64,000 nt of DNA from Lepisosteus oculatus (lineage: Eukaryota; Chordata; Actinopteri; Semionotiformes; Lepisosteidae): the NCBI RefSeq assembly GCF_040954835.1, contig NC_090698.1, forward strand, positions 6,074,501 to 6,138,500. Reading direction: 5' to 3'. This document shows positions 1 through 12,084 of this stretch, in pieces. The position numbers and the translations under genes were made by a program. Under the pieces are notes generated by a model. The model was given only the letters and a program-made list of their open reading frames with translations. It searched no databases and was not told the DNA's origin. Within the stretch, counting starts at the first letter, position 1. Each line of letters begins with the position of its first letter.

Positions 1-555
1 TGTTACCACTGCTGCTAGTGTTAGTACTACTATTACCACTGCTGCTAGTGCTGCTACTACTGTTACCACTGCTGCTAGTGTTAGTACTACTGTTACCACT
101 GCTGCTAGTGTTAGTACTACTGTTACCACTGCTGATAGTGTTAGTACTACTATTACCACTGCTGCTAGTGTTAGTACTACTATTACCACTGCTGCTAGTG
201 TTAGTACTACTGTTACCACTGCTGCTAGTGTTAGTACTACTATTACCACTGCTGCTAGTGTTAGTACTACTGTTACCACTGCTGCTAGTGTTAGTACTAC
301 TATTACCACTGCTGCTAGTGTTAGTACTACTATTACCACTGCTGCTAGTGTTAGTACTACTGTTACCACTGCTGCTAGTGTTAGTACTACTATTACCACT
401 GCTGCTAGTGTTAGTACTACTGTTACCACTGCTGCTAGTGTTAGTACTACTATTACCACTGCTGCTAGTGTTAGTACTACTATTACCACTGCTGCTAGTG
501 CTGCTACTACTGTTACCATTGCTGCAAATATTACTACTATTAGTATTACTACTGT
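1..555. repeat. 30-bp minisatellite
   Basis: About 18 copies of a 30-base unit (GTTACCACTGCTGCTAGTGT followed by TAGTACTACT) run from the window edge to about 555, with G/A and T/C variants between copies. The unit is itself built from related triplets, and a multiple of three keeps one frame open for about 180 Leu/Val-rich codons. I read that frame as a by-product of the repeat, not a gene. The array starts outside the window. Confidence 0.95.
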
Positions 556-2085
556 TGTTACTACTTTAGTTTCACAGCTACACCCAACTAAGACAGCAAT
601 GAGAAGAAAGGGCGAGTACGAGATCAGCAGAAGACAGGATTTTCGAAGCAGTCTGTTTCTCATGTCGTGAGCTCTGTGACGGGGGGTGCTGGCACTGAGC
701 GGCGTGTGGCCAGGGGTTGCAAAGCTTGCTGCAAGGCACTCTCCACAATGGGCACAGACACACAGACACACAGACACACAGACACACAGATACACAGATA
801 CACAGATACACACACACACACGAGCAGCGCAGGGGCCTGCAGGGACTATCTGTCGGCAGCATGTTATCACACGGAGAGGAGAGCCACAGATAACATCTCT
901 GGTGCAGCGCAGGAGACAGCAGTTTCAGTCACACAGGCCTCACGAAGTCGGAGGCGAGGTGAGGGAAATTCAAAAAGCTGCCGAGCCAAGCAGAGCAGCG
1001 CAACAGCTAGACAGCACCGCCGCTGTGTGCCTGTTTTATCTCACAGTGTTTCTCTACAAACCCTGGGTGTCGCGTGGCTCCTTATTTAGGCTTTGTATTT
1101 TTATTGAAACCTGACAAATATGCTAGAAGCGTCTGCAGTCTGTTTATAGCTGACTGTGGTCTGTCCTCTCCCAAATCTGAGTGCTGTCAGGACTGCCATG
1201 GTTTTGTTTGTTGGTGGAAAGGGGTAAGGATGGCGCTGTAGCGACCACAGCCAGCTCCGCGCACACCCGCACAGCACTCGCTGGCCTCCGCAGTTTCAGC
1301 TCGTGCTGCACGGGTGACATCACAGCGCAGCGACAGAAAGGGCAGGAAACAGAGCAACACCGCTGCCGATCATTCCCACGAGCCCCGGGGCGGCAGTGTG
1401 AGGTCTGTCCGTTCCGGCCGCAGCGCCGGTGCGTTTCAGGCAGCGGGGGTCCGGGGGGTCCGGAGGGGCTTGGTCTCGGTTCAGGTCGAGGCCTGTGGCC
1501 CGGGAGTCGCTGGCCCGAGCTCCAGGCGCATCACTGTCCTTCTCCGACAGGGATCCCTGGTACGGCCACACTGCAGCTCCGCGCACTCCTCAGATAGGTC
1601 CGCCGCCGGAAGCGAGCGGGCAGGGAGACAGCGGGTTCTCTCAGAGACCGGCCCTGCAGGCAGGAGGCAGTTCTACCTTGACATACAGGCCACAGGCACT
1701 GTCAGAGGACACACCTGTCCCGAATGCATATCCTTCTCCATTACAACTGCAGAAGTTCAGCTGAGGTTCAGATACTTGCATCAGATCCCCTTGTAGCTTT
1801 CTGTGTTCAGGACCAAAGCGATTCAGTTCTTTTGCGGTCCTGGAGTGGGAAACTCCTCTGAGTCTTTCTTTGATGCCTCCTAGACAATGAAAGGGAAATG
1901 GCTGGTGTACTCCAGGAGCATTTCATCCACGTTCCAGACAGCGCTGTGCATTTAATAGTGTCAGTGTAGAAGAGGCAGATCCCAGGGGCACTCAGGGTGA
2001 TATATCCCCAGGACTCTGACTTGTTTTACTCATTGTACACAAGGAAACTGGCTGTTATTCCTCCAGCAGTCACTACAGACAGAGG
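556..2085. other. No gene recognised; CA-type microsatellite and GC-rich patch
   Basis: The stretch 757-822 is an imperfect CACAGA/CACACAGATA microsatellite. From about 1230 to 1680 the sequence is GC- and CpG-rich, which could mark a small CpG island. No open frame here resembles a protein family I know, and no convincing exon with splice sites was found. Confidence 0.6.
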
Positions 2086-2930
2086 TTGTTCCCAGGGTCT
2101 GGAGAAGTACAGGATCCAGTGCCCATCCATGAGAAGGGTTACACAGCTGACCCAAGCAATTACAGACCAATAAGTGCAAGACGTTTATGGAAACAACAAT
2201 TAGAACTACAGCTGAGGATCACCTGTATGGAAGAGGGTCTCAGAGGACAGTCAGTGTGGACTCAGAAAAGGTTGTGTTAAACTTGCTGGAGAGCTCAGAC
2301 CAAACAACGTCAGTGAAGGATACAGAGACCAGATGATATATAGATATATTTAGAAGGCTTTTCAGAAGATTCCTCATGAAAGATTCTCCCATTACAGGCT
2401 GCAGGCATTGAGGAAAATGTCTGTTCTCGGATTGAGACTTGGCTAATAAATAGAAATGCGAGGGTACAGTTAAGTAGTGAACCCTCAGGTGGAGGTGATG
2501 TAATTACTGGAGAACCTCGTGGATCTGAACTAAGGCCAGTGATGCTTTAATGTTATATTAATTATCTAGATCCCAGTATAGTGTTAGACTAGTCACATTT
2601 GCAGATGATAAGAAAATTAGGGGGTTTAGGAAAACACTAAAGAAGCAGAACATGAAATTGAAGTAGGTTTAGAAAACAATTCAAGACTGGGCCAACAGCA
2701 GGTAGATGGCAGTTAAAATAGACAGGTGCAGAGTGTTACATGCAGGTAGCACAGGCACAGACTACAGGTAGAAAATGGAAAACACTGAGATAGAAGGGGC
2801 CACGTATGAAAAAGACTTCGTGTTTCTGTTGGCACTTGATATACATCTTTTCGAGTCCCTGGACAAACAACATAAAGGGCAAACAGGCTGTCCAGACACA
2901 TAAACGAAGCAGAGTTTAAATGAAGGGATA
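2086..2930 (+). pseudogene. CR1/L2-like LINE reverse transcriptase fragment, decayed
   Basis: Conceptual translation in shifting frames gives the fingers-palm signatures of a CR1/L2-type non-LTR reverse transcriptase. An early block reads TADPSNYRPIS (about 2140-2175), and a FADD-like active-site block lies near 2600 (TTTGCAGATGATAAG). A downstream DKCRVLHAGS-type block lies at about 2720-2760. Several frameshifts and stops separate these blocks, so this is a dead fragment. A related fragment lies at 7765-8145. Confidence 0.75.
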
Positions 2931-3536
2931 TTATGTTACAGCTGTAAAAGTCATGTTTCTATAACATGGTGACTAAAACTGCCCAGTATTCTCAATGAGG
3001 TCTTCCCAGTGCACTGTACGACTTTAACAACATCCCCTGATTTCGATTCTGTGCCTTGAGCTACAGATCCTAACCTTCTGTTTGCCCTTTGTCTGGAGGC
3101 TGGGAATCGAGCGTCAACAGAAACACAGGGCTTCCTGCACTGGGGCTCATGGTTTCCCCTTTGGTGTTCATGGTTTATGTTTGTGCTGCCTGCATGTGAC
3201 GCTGCACCTGCCTCTTCTGCTTCACCTGCCCCCACAGAGTGTCGCCTGCCAGCAGCACCTAGCTCGGCTCTTGAACGCCGTCGTTCTGAATCTTCCAGAA
3301 AAATCCACATGCACACAGTCTCGGGACAGTCGCCCCCCCCCCCCCCCCAGCCTGGCATTTGAACATTTTGCTGGGGGGGAGAAGAGGGGTCGACACTGTG
3401 GTGTCTTTTTCCTTTCAGTCAGCACTTTGGGCTTAAAGCTGAAACTTGAAATTTCTCCTGTTCCTCCTTGCAAGTCAAAAAGTTGCAGTGAATCACAGGA
3501 ATACTGCGATGTGGCGGTGATGTGGGTCATCACTTG
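2931..3536. other. No gene recognised; poly-C tract
   Basis: Mostly unique-looking sequence with a run of about 17 C at 3341-3357. Overlapping open frames on both strands lack any recognisable motif. Nothing here is supported as coding. Confidence 0.5.
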
Positions 3537-4443
3537 TCTGGAGGTCACAGGGAGAGAGTCGGGGGTCCTGCAGGGTGAGAGGTCACAGGCAGAGAGTGAG
3601 GGGTCCTGCAGGGTGAGAGGTCACAGGCAGAGAGCGAGGGGTCCTGCAGGGTGAGAGGTCACAGGGAGAGAGTCAGGGGTCCTGCAGGGTGAGAGGTCAC
3701 AGGGAGAGAGTCAGGGGTCCTGCAGGGTGAGAGGTCACAGGGAGAGAGTCAGGGGTCCTGCAGGGTGAGAGGTCACAGGGAGAGAGTCAGGGGTCCTGCA
3801 GGGTGAGAGGTCACAGGGAGAGAGTCAGGGGTCCTGCAGGGTGAGAGGTCACAGGGAGAGAGTCAGGGGTCCTGCAGGGTGAGAGGTCACAGGGAGAGAG
3901 TCAGGGGTCCTGCAGGGTGAGAGGTCACAGGGAGAGAGTCAGGGGTCCTGCAGGGTGAAAGGTCACAGGGAGAGAGTCAGGGCTCCTGCAGGGTGAGAGG
4001 TCACAGGGAGAGAGTCAGGGGTCCTGCAGGGTGAGAGGTCAGGGAGAGAGCGAGGGGTCCTGCAGGGTGAGAGGTCACAGGGAGAGAGTCAGGGGTCCTG
4101 CAGGTTGAGAGGTCACAGGGAGAGAGTCAGGGGTCCTGCAGGGTGAGAGGTCACAGGGAGAGAGTCAGGGGTCCTGCAGGGTGAGAGGTCACAGGGAGAG
4201 AGTCAGGGGTCCTGCAGGGTGAGAGGTCAGGGAGAGAGCGAGGGGTCCTTCAGGGTGAGAGGTCACAGGGAGAGAGTCAGGGGTCCTGCAGGGTGAGAGG
4301 TCACAGGGAGAGAGTCAGGGGTCCTGCAGGGTGAGAGGTCACAGGGAGAGAGCGAGGGGTCCTGCAGGGTGAGAGGTCACAGGGAGAGAGTCAGGGGTCC
4401 TGCAGGGTGAGAGGTCACAGGGAGAGAGCGAGGGGTCCTGAAG
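3537..4443. repeat. 38-bp minisatellite
   Basis: About 23 head-to-tail copies of a 38-base unit containing GTCACAGGGAGAGAGTCAGG then GGTCCTGCAGGGTGAGAG. Most copies differ by one or two bases. A few lack four bases (AGGTCAGGGAGAG variant) and the outer copies are the most divergent. There are no unique spacers between units, so this is a plain tandem array. Confidence 0.95.
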
Positions 4444-4795
4444 TGAAAGAGGATGTAGGGAGGGAGTAAGAGGAGGCTGGCAGTGTGCTGGCAATTCCTA
4501 GATGTTGGCACTAAGTCAGAGTTTGGGATGCAAATCAGTCATGATAGGATCAGCTGGCTGTGTGTGTTTTTGTACTGAGATTTGCATATGAGTGCACTTG
4601 ACACAGCTGAACAGAGGCCTGTACTGAACACAGAGCGTACACATACAGAGAAAAACACATAGTGCTGCTTTATAGCAAAATCATGACTTGTTTAGCATAG
4701 GCAAGATGCCCTCAGTCTTACAGCACAGACATAATGCTGTCTTATTGACACATTTCTCCCAGTGCTGTCCTATATATACTGTATGGCACTTTTCC
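4444..4795. other. Spacer between two tandem arrays, nothing recognised
   Basis: AT-moderate sequence with no open frame or repeat that I recognise. Its end grades into the degenerate first copies of the following array (CAGTGCTGTCC... phrases from about 4700). Confidence 0.5.
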
Positions 4796-5541
4796 CTCAC
4801 TGCTGTCCCATATCCCTGACACGATACCCTCAATGTTGTCCTATAGCAGTGCCCCTATGTCCTCAGTGCTGTCCTATATCACTGACACAATCCCTCAATG
4901 TTGTCCTATAGCAGTGCCCCTATGTCCTCAGTGCTGCCCTATATCACTGACACAATCCCTCAATGTTGTCCTATAGCAGTGCCCCTATGTCCTCAGTGCT
5001 GTCCTATATCACTGACACAATCCCTCAATGTTGTCCTATAGCAGTGCCCCTATGTCCTCAGTGCTGTCCTATATCACTGACACAATCCCTCAATGTTGTC
5101 CTATAGCAGTGCCCCTATGTCCTCAGTGCTGTCCTATATCACTGACACAATCCCTCAATGTTGTCCTATAGCAGTGCCCCTATGTCCTCAGTGCTGTCCT
5201 ATATCACCGACACAATCCCTCAATGTTGTCCTATAGCAGTGCCCCTATGTCCTCAGTGCTGTCCTATATCACTGACACAATCCCTCAATGTTGTCCTATA
5301 GCAGTGCCCCTATGTCCTCAGTGCTGTCCTATATCACTGACACAATCCCTCAATGTTGTCCTATAGCAGTGCCCCTATGTCCTCAGTGCTGTCCTATATC
5401 ACTGACACAATCCCTCAATGTTGTCCTATAGCAGTGCCCCTATGTCCTCAGTGCTGTCCTATATCACTGACACAATCCCTCAATGTTGTCCTATAGCAGT
5501 GCCCCTATGTCCTCAGTGCTGTCCCATATCACTGACACAAT
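4796..5541. repeat. 65-bp minisatellite
   Basis: About 11 copies with a strict 65-base period (starts near 4861, 4926, 4991, 5056 and so on to 5511). The unit begins CCTCAGTGCTGTCCTATATC and ends with GCAGTGCCCCTATGT. Internal copies are almost identical and the flanking copies decay, which is typical of expansion by unequal exchange. Confidence 0.95.
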
Positions 5542-5902
5542 GCCCTAATTTCTGCCCATATCATTGCCATGGTAACTATAGCAGTCTCTTTACTCTTTAA
5601 GCTTTGAACATGCCATGCAAGCCCTCATCCCCAAGAAGGCTGTGCTGGGGGTGTTACTGTCAAGTCACTCTAAGCCTGTTCTGTCTAACTAGCCTGTGTT
5701 CTGTGTTTTGGGGTCAACAGAGGGTCTGTAACGAAGTGAAGAGAAGCGAGTCCGACAAGTCCAACTGCAGCTGTCCGGTCTTGTCTGGTGACCCTGAAAC
5801 ATAAGCATGCTGCTGCTATAGAAAGTGCTGTACTGCCTTTTACTGAATACTGAAACTGCAACATGACTTGATATTGCTGGTACTTACACAGCTACTACTT
5901 GC

Positions 5903-6885
5903 ATGGTCCAGTCAGTGTGCAATGTGGTCCAGTCAGTGTGCAATGTGGTCCAGTCAGTGTGCAATGTGGTCCAGTCAGTGTGCAATGTGGTCCAGTCAGT
6001 GTGCAATGTGGTCCAGTCAGTGTACAATGTGGTCTGGTCACTGTGCACTGTGGTCCAGTCAGTGTACAATGTGGTCTGGTCAGTGTGCAGTGTGGTCTGG
6101 TCAGTGTACAATGTGGTCTGGTCAGTGTGCACTGTGGTCCAGTCAGTGTACAATGTGGTCTGGTCAGTGTGCAGTGTGGTCTGGTCAGTGTACAATGTGG
6201 TCCGGTCAGTGTGCAGTGTGGTCCAGTCAGTGTACAATGTGGTCCAGTCAGTGTGCAGTGTGATCCTGTCAGTGTACAATGGGGTCCGGTCGGTGTGAAG
6301 TGTGGTCCGGTCAGTGTACAATGGGGTCCGGTCAGTGTGCAGTGTGGTCTAGTCAGTATATAGTGTGGACTGGTCAGTGTGCAGTGTGGTCCGGTCAGTG
6401 TACAATGTGGTCCGGTCACTGTGCAGTGTGGTCCAGTCAATGTACAATGTGGTCTGGTCAGTGTGCAGTGTGGTCCAGTCAGTGTACAATGGGGTCTGGT
6501 CAGTGTGCACTGTGTTCCAGTCAGTGTACAATGGGGTCTGGTCAGTGTGCAGTGTGGTCTAGTCAGTATATAGTGTGAACTGGTCAGTGTGCAGTGTGGT
6601 CTGGTCAGTGTACAATGGGGTCTGGTCAGTGTACAATGGGGTCTGGTCAGTGTGCAGTGTGGTCCAGTCAGTGTACAATGGGGTCTGATCAGTGTGCAGT
6701 GTGGTCCAGTCAGTATACAATGTGCTCAGTCAGTCTTTAGTGTGCTTGGGTCAGTATAAGTGTAAGCGGGTCAGTCTATATTGTGGTCCAGTCAGTATAC
6801 AATGTGCTCTGTCAGTCTTAAGTGTGCTTGGGTCAGTATGAGTGTGGACTGGTCAGTCTATATTGTGGTCTGGTCAGTATAGTCT
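5903..6885. repeat. 21-bp minisatellite
   Basis: Roughly 38 copies of GGTCCAGTCAGTGTGCAATG plus one base. Copies alternate between CAATGTGG, CAGTGTGG and GTACAATG variants, giving a higher-order 42-base pattern in the middle. The unit is a multiple of three, so several frames on both strands stay open for over 100 codons without being genes. Copies past about 6720 are strongly diverged. Confidence 0.95.
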
Positions 6886-7482
6886 GTACGCAATGTGGGG
6901 AGGGGCAGTGCACATCTCACAGTGAAAGAAAGCACAAGCGATCCTTCAGCAGAGCCTGGCGAGGGTGGGTCAAGGTCGCAGGTGTGCTCGATGTGGGAGA
7001 CGGCCTACCCAAAGACACAGGGAGACATCCGTGCCAAGAAGCTAACTGTCATCACACAGGTCCTGCAGGCCGGGGAGCACAAGTGTCTGAAGGTCCGAGG
7101 TGTCACAGAAACAGAGAAACCATCATTTACGGCAGTTAGGCCAACAGGAAGGGGAGTACCTGAGTGTTCTTCCCAACAGCACTTTCACTGGTGAAGAAGA
7201 AAGACATGTGAAACACATCCACTTCTACAAGGACACTGACAGCAAAGGCAGTGAAGGGTCAGACATTAATAGCTGCACACAGAAGAATCGCTGGCTGTGT
7301 TTCAGGTACTGCTGGGGCCTCCACTATGCTGCTGAAGAGCCAGGGAGAGCAGGAGTGACAGGAGGGGAGGGGGGCTGGTGATTCACGGCTCATTAGTTTC
7401 ATTTATGTGAACAAAGGACGTCTCTGATTGACCACAAAGAGACGTTTATAGAAAACACACTCACAAGAGCTGACATGCAAAG
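6886..7482 (+). other. Unassigned stretch with a 99-codon open frame
   Basis: An open frame at 6895-7194 (+) has a mixed, non-repetitive composition with no membrane segment, signal peptide or motif that I recognise. It begins inside the decayed end of the 21-bp array, so its ATG is probably accidental. A short conserved exon cannot be excluded, but I see no flanking splice sites that settle it. Confidence 0.25.
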
Positions 7483-7700
7483 TCACACACACACACAAAC
7501 ACACAGATGCACAAACGCACCCACTGAGATGCACACAAACATGCACCCACATGCAATGTACAAGCACACAATAACGTATACACATCTACACAAGTATACA
7601 CAATTATCAATCACACACACATCATCATAAAGAAATCCACCCACACCTACACCAACACAGAGATATGCATAAGAACATGTATACACCAACACTATGTCAC
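7483..7700. repeat. CA-rich degenerate microsatellite
   Basis: Imperfect CACA/CACATGCA-type sequence, densest at 7483-7530 and again at 7550-7700, with interruptions such as ATACACAATTATCAATC. Confidence 0.7.
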
Positions 7701-7764
7701 AAACTGACACTAATACTTAATTTGTAACAATATAAAAGCATTCTTCCTGGTGTAGTTGGTTAAC

Positions 7765-8145
7765 TAAGCAAGCTTGCAAATGATACGAAATTAGGAGGAT
7801 TAGCAAACACTGTAGAAGAAGCACATGAAATTCAAAAAGGTTGAAATAAAACTCAAGTCCGAGCAAACACCTGGCAGCTGATGTTTAATGTAGACAAGTG
7901 CAGGGTATTGCATGCAGGGAGCAAAAACACAAACTGATAAGACAAGAAACGCAGAGATAGAAGAGGCTGCTTATGAAAAATACATTGTGTTCTGTTGACA
8001 TATGATTTACATCTTATAGACAATGTGGGAAAGCAATAAGAAAGGCAAACAGTCTTAAGATATATAATTAAAATAAGAGAATATGAATCAAGGAATGCAA
8101 GGTTAAACTTGGATAACACACTGGTATGTTTTTTTAGAATATAGT
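7765..8145 (+). pseudogene. CR1/L2-like LINE reverse transcriptase fragment, second copy
   Basis: Translation around 7775-7925 yields a KLGG(L)ANTVEEAHEIQK block followed by WQLMFNVDKCRVLHAGS-like residues. This is the region just after the FADD active site in CR1/L2 reverse transcriptases. It corresponds to the same region as the fragment at 2600-2760 but is better preserved. Frameshifts and a short span show that it is a fossil. Confidence 0.75.
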
Positions 8146-8186
8146 GTACGGTTTTAGTCAGCGCATTATAGGAAACGTATTTACCG

Positions 8187-9542
8187 CAGTCCCTTACAAA
8201 GGTATTCAGACCCTTTAAAGGTTTTCAAACGTTGCTGGATTAAAAAGGATATTTGCACATCTTTTTTCAATCTGTTTTTTTTTTGCAAGGTCACATGTGT
8301 CAAGAAAAAAAAATTCAAGACAAGGTTTGTGTTTTGCCAGCAGGTACCTTAAAGAAAGTCTGAAACTGAAATGCGCTGCTTGCATGAGTATTCAGACCAC
8401 ATTTTGCCAAAATAACAGCTTGAAGTCTTTAGGGGTTTGCACAAGGGTTAGGAGTGGTCCGCCCTTCCCCTTGGCAGACTTTCTCCAGCTCATTCAGGTT
8501 TCTAGCCTGCAATCTTCACATCCTGCTACTGAATGGGCTTGAGGTCAGGACTTTGGCTGGACCACTCAAGGACACTCACCTCTTCATTCTTGAGCCACTT
8601 CAGTGTTGCTTTGGCGCTGTGCTTGGTGAATGTTCTCCCAAGCTTCAGTTTTTTAGAAGACTGAAACGAGTGCTCTTGCATTATCCCCCTGTAGGGGCAG
8701 TGTTTCCTGGGGCACCTGCAGTGTAAGGTTTGTGTTACACATAGCTCTGTGAATTTTGGCCAGAAAGCTCTCTCTTGGTCTCATCTGACTACAAAACGCT
8801 TTCCCAAATCCTACCTGGATCACCCCCGCGCTGTCTGACAAACTCCAGACGGGCTTTGAGATGGTGCTTTCCGAGTGATGGCTTCTTTCTTGCACTCACA
8901 CATACAGGCCAGGGTTAGGCAGAGCTCTTGATGTAGTGGACTGGTGCACCGTTCCTCCACTCTCAGTCTCCTTCTGGTTTGGATGCTGAGTTTTGAGGAA
9001 AGGCCTTTTCTTGGCAGTGACTCAGGGATGTGATGCAACAACCGCTTCTTGATTATTGAGCCAACAGTGCTCACTGGGATATCCAAACACTATGATATTT
9101 CTTATACTCTTTTCCAAATCTGTTCATTTTTATCACCTTTCCCTAACTTCCTTAGAACGCTTTTAACCTTCATTTTTGTACCTTTCCTTCAGAGTCACTG
9201 CTGATCCCTGGGAATAGTACTGGCAAACACTGCTGAGGCCAATGGTAATGCAATTATATCCTCATTTGGCAATTACTTTCACCTTCGTAAACCTAGAGGT
9301 ACCAGATCACAGCGGTCTGAATCTTTATGCAAGCAGCATATTTCAGTTTTTGATTTGATATCTGCTGACTTTTAAGATTGTCTTTTACGATATCTGCTGA
9401 AAAATGACTAATTTTGTCTTTAAAAAATTCTGCTTGAGCATGCGAGTTTGCAACACAAACGCTGATTGGAATCCAGCATCTTTTTGTAATCCAGCAACAT
9501 TTGTAAATTTTTAAAGGGTCTGAATATGTTTGCAAGGCACTG
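8187..9542 (-). mobile_element. Tc1/mariner-like DNA transposon, inactive
   Basis: About 1.36 kb, bounded by inverted ends. The left end reads CAGTCCCTTACAAAGGTATT then CAGACCCTTTAAA. The right end, read on the minus strand, begins CAGTGCCTTGCAAACATATT then CAGACCCTTTAAA. A TA lies immediately outside the right end, as expected for Tc1/mariner target sites. Minus-strand translation gives an N-terminal helix-turn-helix piece (PVSTVGSIIKK, near 9040-9070) and a VL*SDETK block near 8785-8800. A KHSAKATLKWLKNEE then VLEWSSQSPDLKPI block lies at about 8530-8625. These match the DDE transposase of fish Tc1-like elements. A stop replaces the usual Trp before SDETK and there are further frame breaks, so it cannot make transposase. 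Confidence 0.88.
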
Positions 9543-9544
9543 TA

Positions 9545-9745
9545 TACTGTAACAACACTCAGTCCAGCTCATCTGTATCTTCACATTAATACTCATCCTC
9601 ATCAGACCTGTAGATACTGTAAAGACACTCAATGTGATCATCTGTAGCCTCACATGAACTATTATCACAAGATCTGCAGATACTGTGATGACACTCAGTC
9701 CAGCTCGTCTGTAACTTAACATGAACACATCATCGTCAGATCAGC
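9545..9745 (-). repeat. Degenerate copies of the 65/69-bp minisatellite, inverted
   Basis: Three diverged copies of a unit containing CATCCTCATCAGACCTGTAG then ATACTGTAAAGACACTC. This is the reverse complement of the unit at 12100-12560, so the two arrays point in opposite directions. It abuts the right end of the Tc1-like element. Confidence 0.8.
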
Positions 9746-9989
9746 AGATATGAGCAGTGGCTGCCTGGTGTCCAACAATGTGTGTCTGTGTGTGTGTGCG
9801 TGCGAGCGTGCGTGAGAGCATGTGCACAACGACATGTCAGTGTCGGTAAGAGTTAAGATGAACTGGAAGCTGAAAGCAGATAAAAGTTCTCGTCTTCTGC
9901 TTTCTCAGTTGATCTCCAAGATACAGTGCAGCTCCAATACTGAGGTCTCATCTTCTCTTTAATAAATATTACAGGCTGTTTGTAATATA

Positions 9990-10466
9990 CACCAGGTCTG
10001 TTCACACACAGGAGCTCCAGTTAGAGTGTGGACAGCAGGCGTGTGTGAACACAGGGGCTCCAATAAGAGTCTGGACACCAGGCGTGTCCACACACAGGGC
10101 TCCAATAAGAGTCTGGACACCAGGCGTGTCCACACACAGGGGCTCCAATAAGAGTCTGGACACCCGGCGTGTCCACACACAGGGGCTCCAATAAGAGTCT
10201 GGACACCAGGCGTGTCCACACACAGGGGCTCCAATAAGAGTCTGGACACCAGGAGTGTCCACACACAGGGACTCCAATAAGAGTGTGGACACCAGGCGTG
10301 TCCACACACAGGGGCTCCAATAAGAGTCTGGACACCAGGCGTGTCCACACACAGGGGCTCCAATAAGAGTTTGGACACCAGGCGTGTCCACACACAGGGG
10401 CTCCAATAAGAGTTTGGACACCAGGCGTGTCCACACACAGGGGCTCCAACAAGAGTCTGGACACCG
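9990..10466. repeat. 43-bp minisatellite
   Basis: About 11 copies of GGCTCCAATAAGAGTCTGGA then CACCAGGCGTGTCCACACACAGG. Units are very similar, with CTGGAC/TTGGAC/GTGGAC variants. The 43-base period rotates the frame, so all three minus-strand frames look open for 140-160 codons. They are repeat shadows. Confidence 0.95.
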
Positions 10467-11497
10467 TCTCTAGAGGCTGTTCACACTGGAGTTTTTATGG
10501 ACTCAGTTGCTGGTCCATTTCATTTGGAGAACGGTGTTAGCATTAAGGTTTGATCCAAACTCAACTGATTTTCAACAGCCATGGAAGGAAGGGAGCCTTC
10601 CAGGTATTCCAGGAAATGCGACAGCACCCAGGGAAGCGGAATGGACAGGAGAGGAGCCATTTTAGAAACATGGTCAGACAGCAGCTCCCACTGGAAGCCG
10701 GAAGAGAAAGGGCTTATGGGACACTGTGATCTGGTCAGGGCCAGAGTAAAAGAGATGCCACAGAAGCATTTCAAAACAAAGACAATCTGAGCAAAACAAA
10801 CTGAAAAATATTTCCAAACGAACAAGCAATCCAGGCATCAGCTCCAAAGGGGAGTGAGTGCACTTGGTTATGGCAGTGTGTGAACACAAGTGAATTGATT
10901 TCTGTAGACACAGGGACCAAGAAACACTAGTCCACCTCCAGATGAATTCAGCACAGTGGAGCTCAGTTAATCATGAACCAGTATTGATACATCGTTTCAG
11001 GCCCAACGAACTGACGCCAGACCACATGAAACGAATGCAGAGAGAACGAGCCCAGCTGGTCTGCAGCAGGTTCTCCACCAAGACCCTGCGCCCAGCCAGA
11101 TAGCTATCAGACGTACTGTATTTCCACACAGCTGAAGGGAAAAGCCTGTCTCTGCAGGAGAACACCTTTCATGTGGACAAACTCAGGACAGTCAGACTCC
11201 GGTGCGTTTCACTGACGAGGCTCTTAACGAGATGAGGTCAGTGACAGGAAGCTCCTGGGAGGCAGTTCAGGGAAGTGGGTGTCTGTGAGTTCTTAGAATT
11301 GCCTAGCCACAATGTCACACTGTGTACACACGAACACACATTAGCACACTCTGAAACACAGTGACACACGCTGACACCTGCGCTGGGCACACCGACACAC
11401 GTGCACTCACTCGATGGATTTTAACACGCAATGACATACTAATGTTCCCTGACTCTTTCTGCCCTGTCTGTTGTATATCCCTGTTTCCCCCGTCGGT
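10467..11497. other. No gene recognised
   Basis: Unique-looking sequence with short open frames on both strands (for example 10581-10790 +). None carries a motif that I recognise. The stretch 11310-11410 is rich in ACACAC/TGACAC. Confidence 0.45.
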
Positions 11498-11805
11498 TCT
11501 AACTCCAATTCAAAGAGCTTTCTTGGCATGACCGAAGAATTACAGTGTTGCCCAAGCAAAAACAATTCACAGAACATTTACAGTAAAAGCACATTATTGG
11601 ACATTTACATACATCATATAAAGTATCACTGTAATGCAGGCTCACTGTCTGTTCCTCAGGCTGTGCCAGGGGATAACACACTGGGCTGCAGTTCTGTTGA
11701 ATTTCCTCTCTAAGAAGGACTGGAAAGTGTTCTGACTTTGGCAGGTGTGGAAATTCTGGGATTTGGAAGTTATTTTAGGGAAGAAGGCTTATCTATATCC
11801 CCGTC
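11498..11805 (-). mobile_element. 3' end of a LINE, diverged copy
   Basis: Starts AATTCAAAGAGCTTTCTTGG and continues with GCATGACCGAAGAATTACAG, parallel to the LINE 3' end at 15472. It also shares the internal phrases GGCTCACTGTCTGTTCCTCAGG and GACTTTGGCAGGTGTGGAAATTCTGGGATT. It represents the last 300 bases of the same family on the minus strand, 5'-truncated and well diverged. Confidence 0.8.
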
Positions 11806-12084
11806 TCACTCTGCCCCTGTTGTCTAAATATCCCTCTGTCTCTCACCGAGCTCAAAGCTCATCTTTCACTTCCTCTTGGTTTCTGCTCAGTCTGGACTTT
11901 CACATCCCCAAACGCACAGTGATAGACATACCGACACATGACAAACACAGACCCTCACACTGACAAAAACACAGACACACACACACACATAGACACATAA
12001 AGTACAGACAGACATAACGTTATTCCATCCAGTTACTCTGGGAGAAGAACTGTAGTTTCTATACTCTATATACCTAGTAGTGAA

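Noticed and set aside
3537..4443. Regular direct repeats that look like a CRISPR array
   Set aside because: Units follow head-to-tail with no unique spacers, no cas genes are present, and the surroundings are vertebrate.
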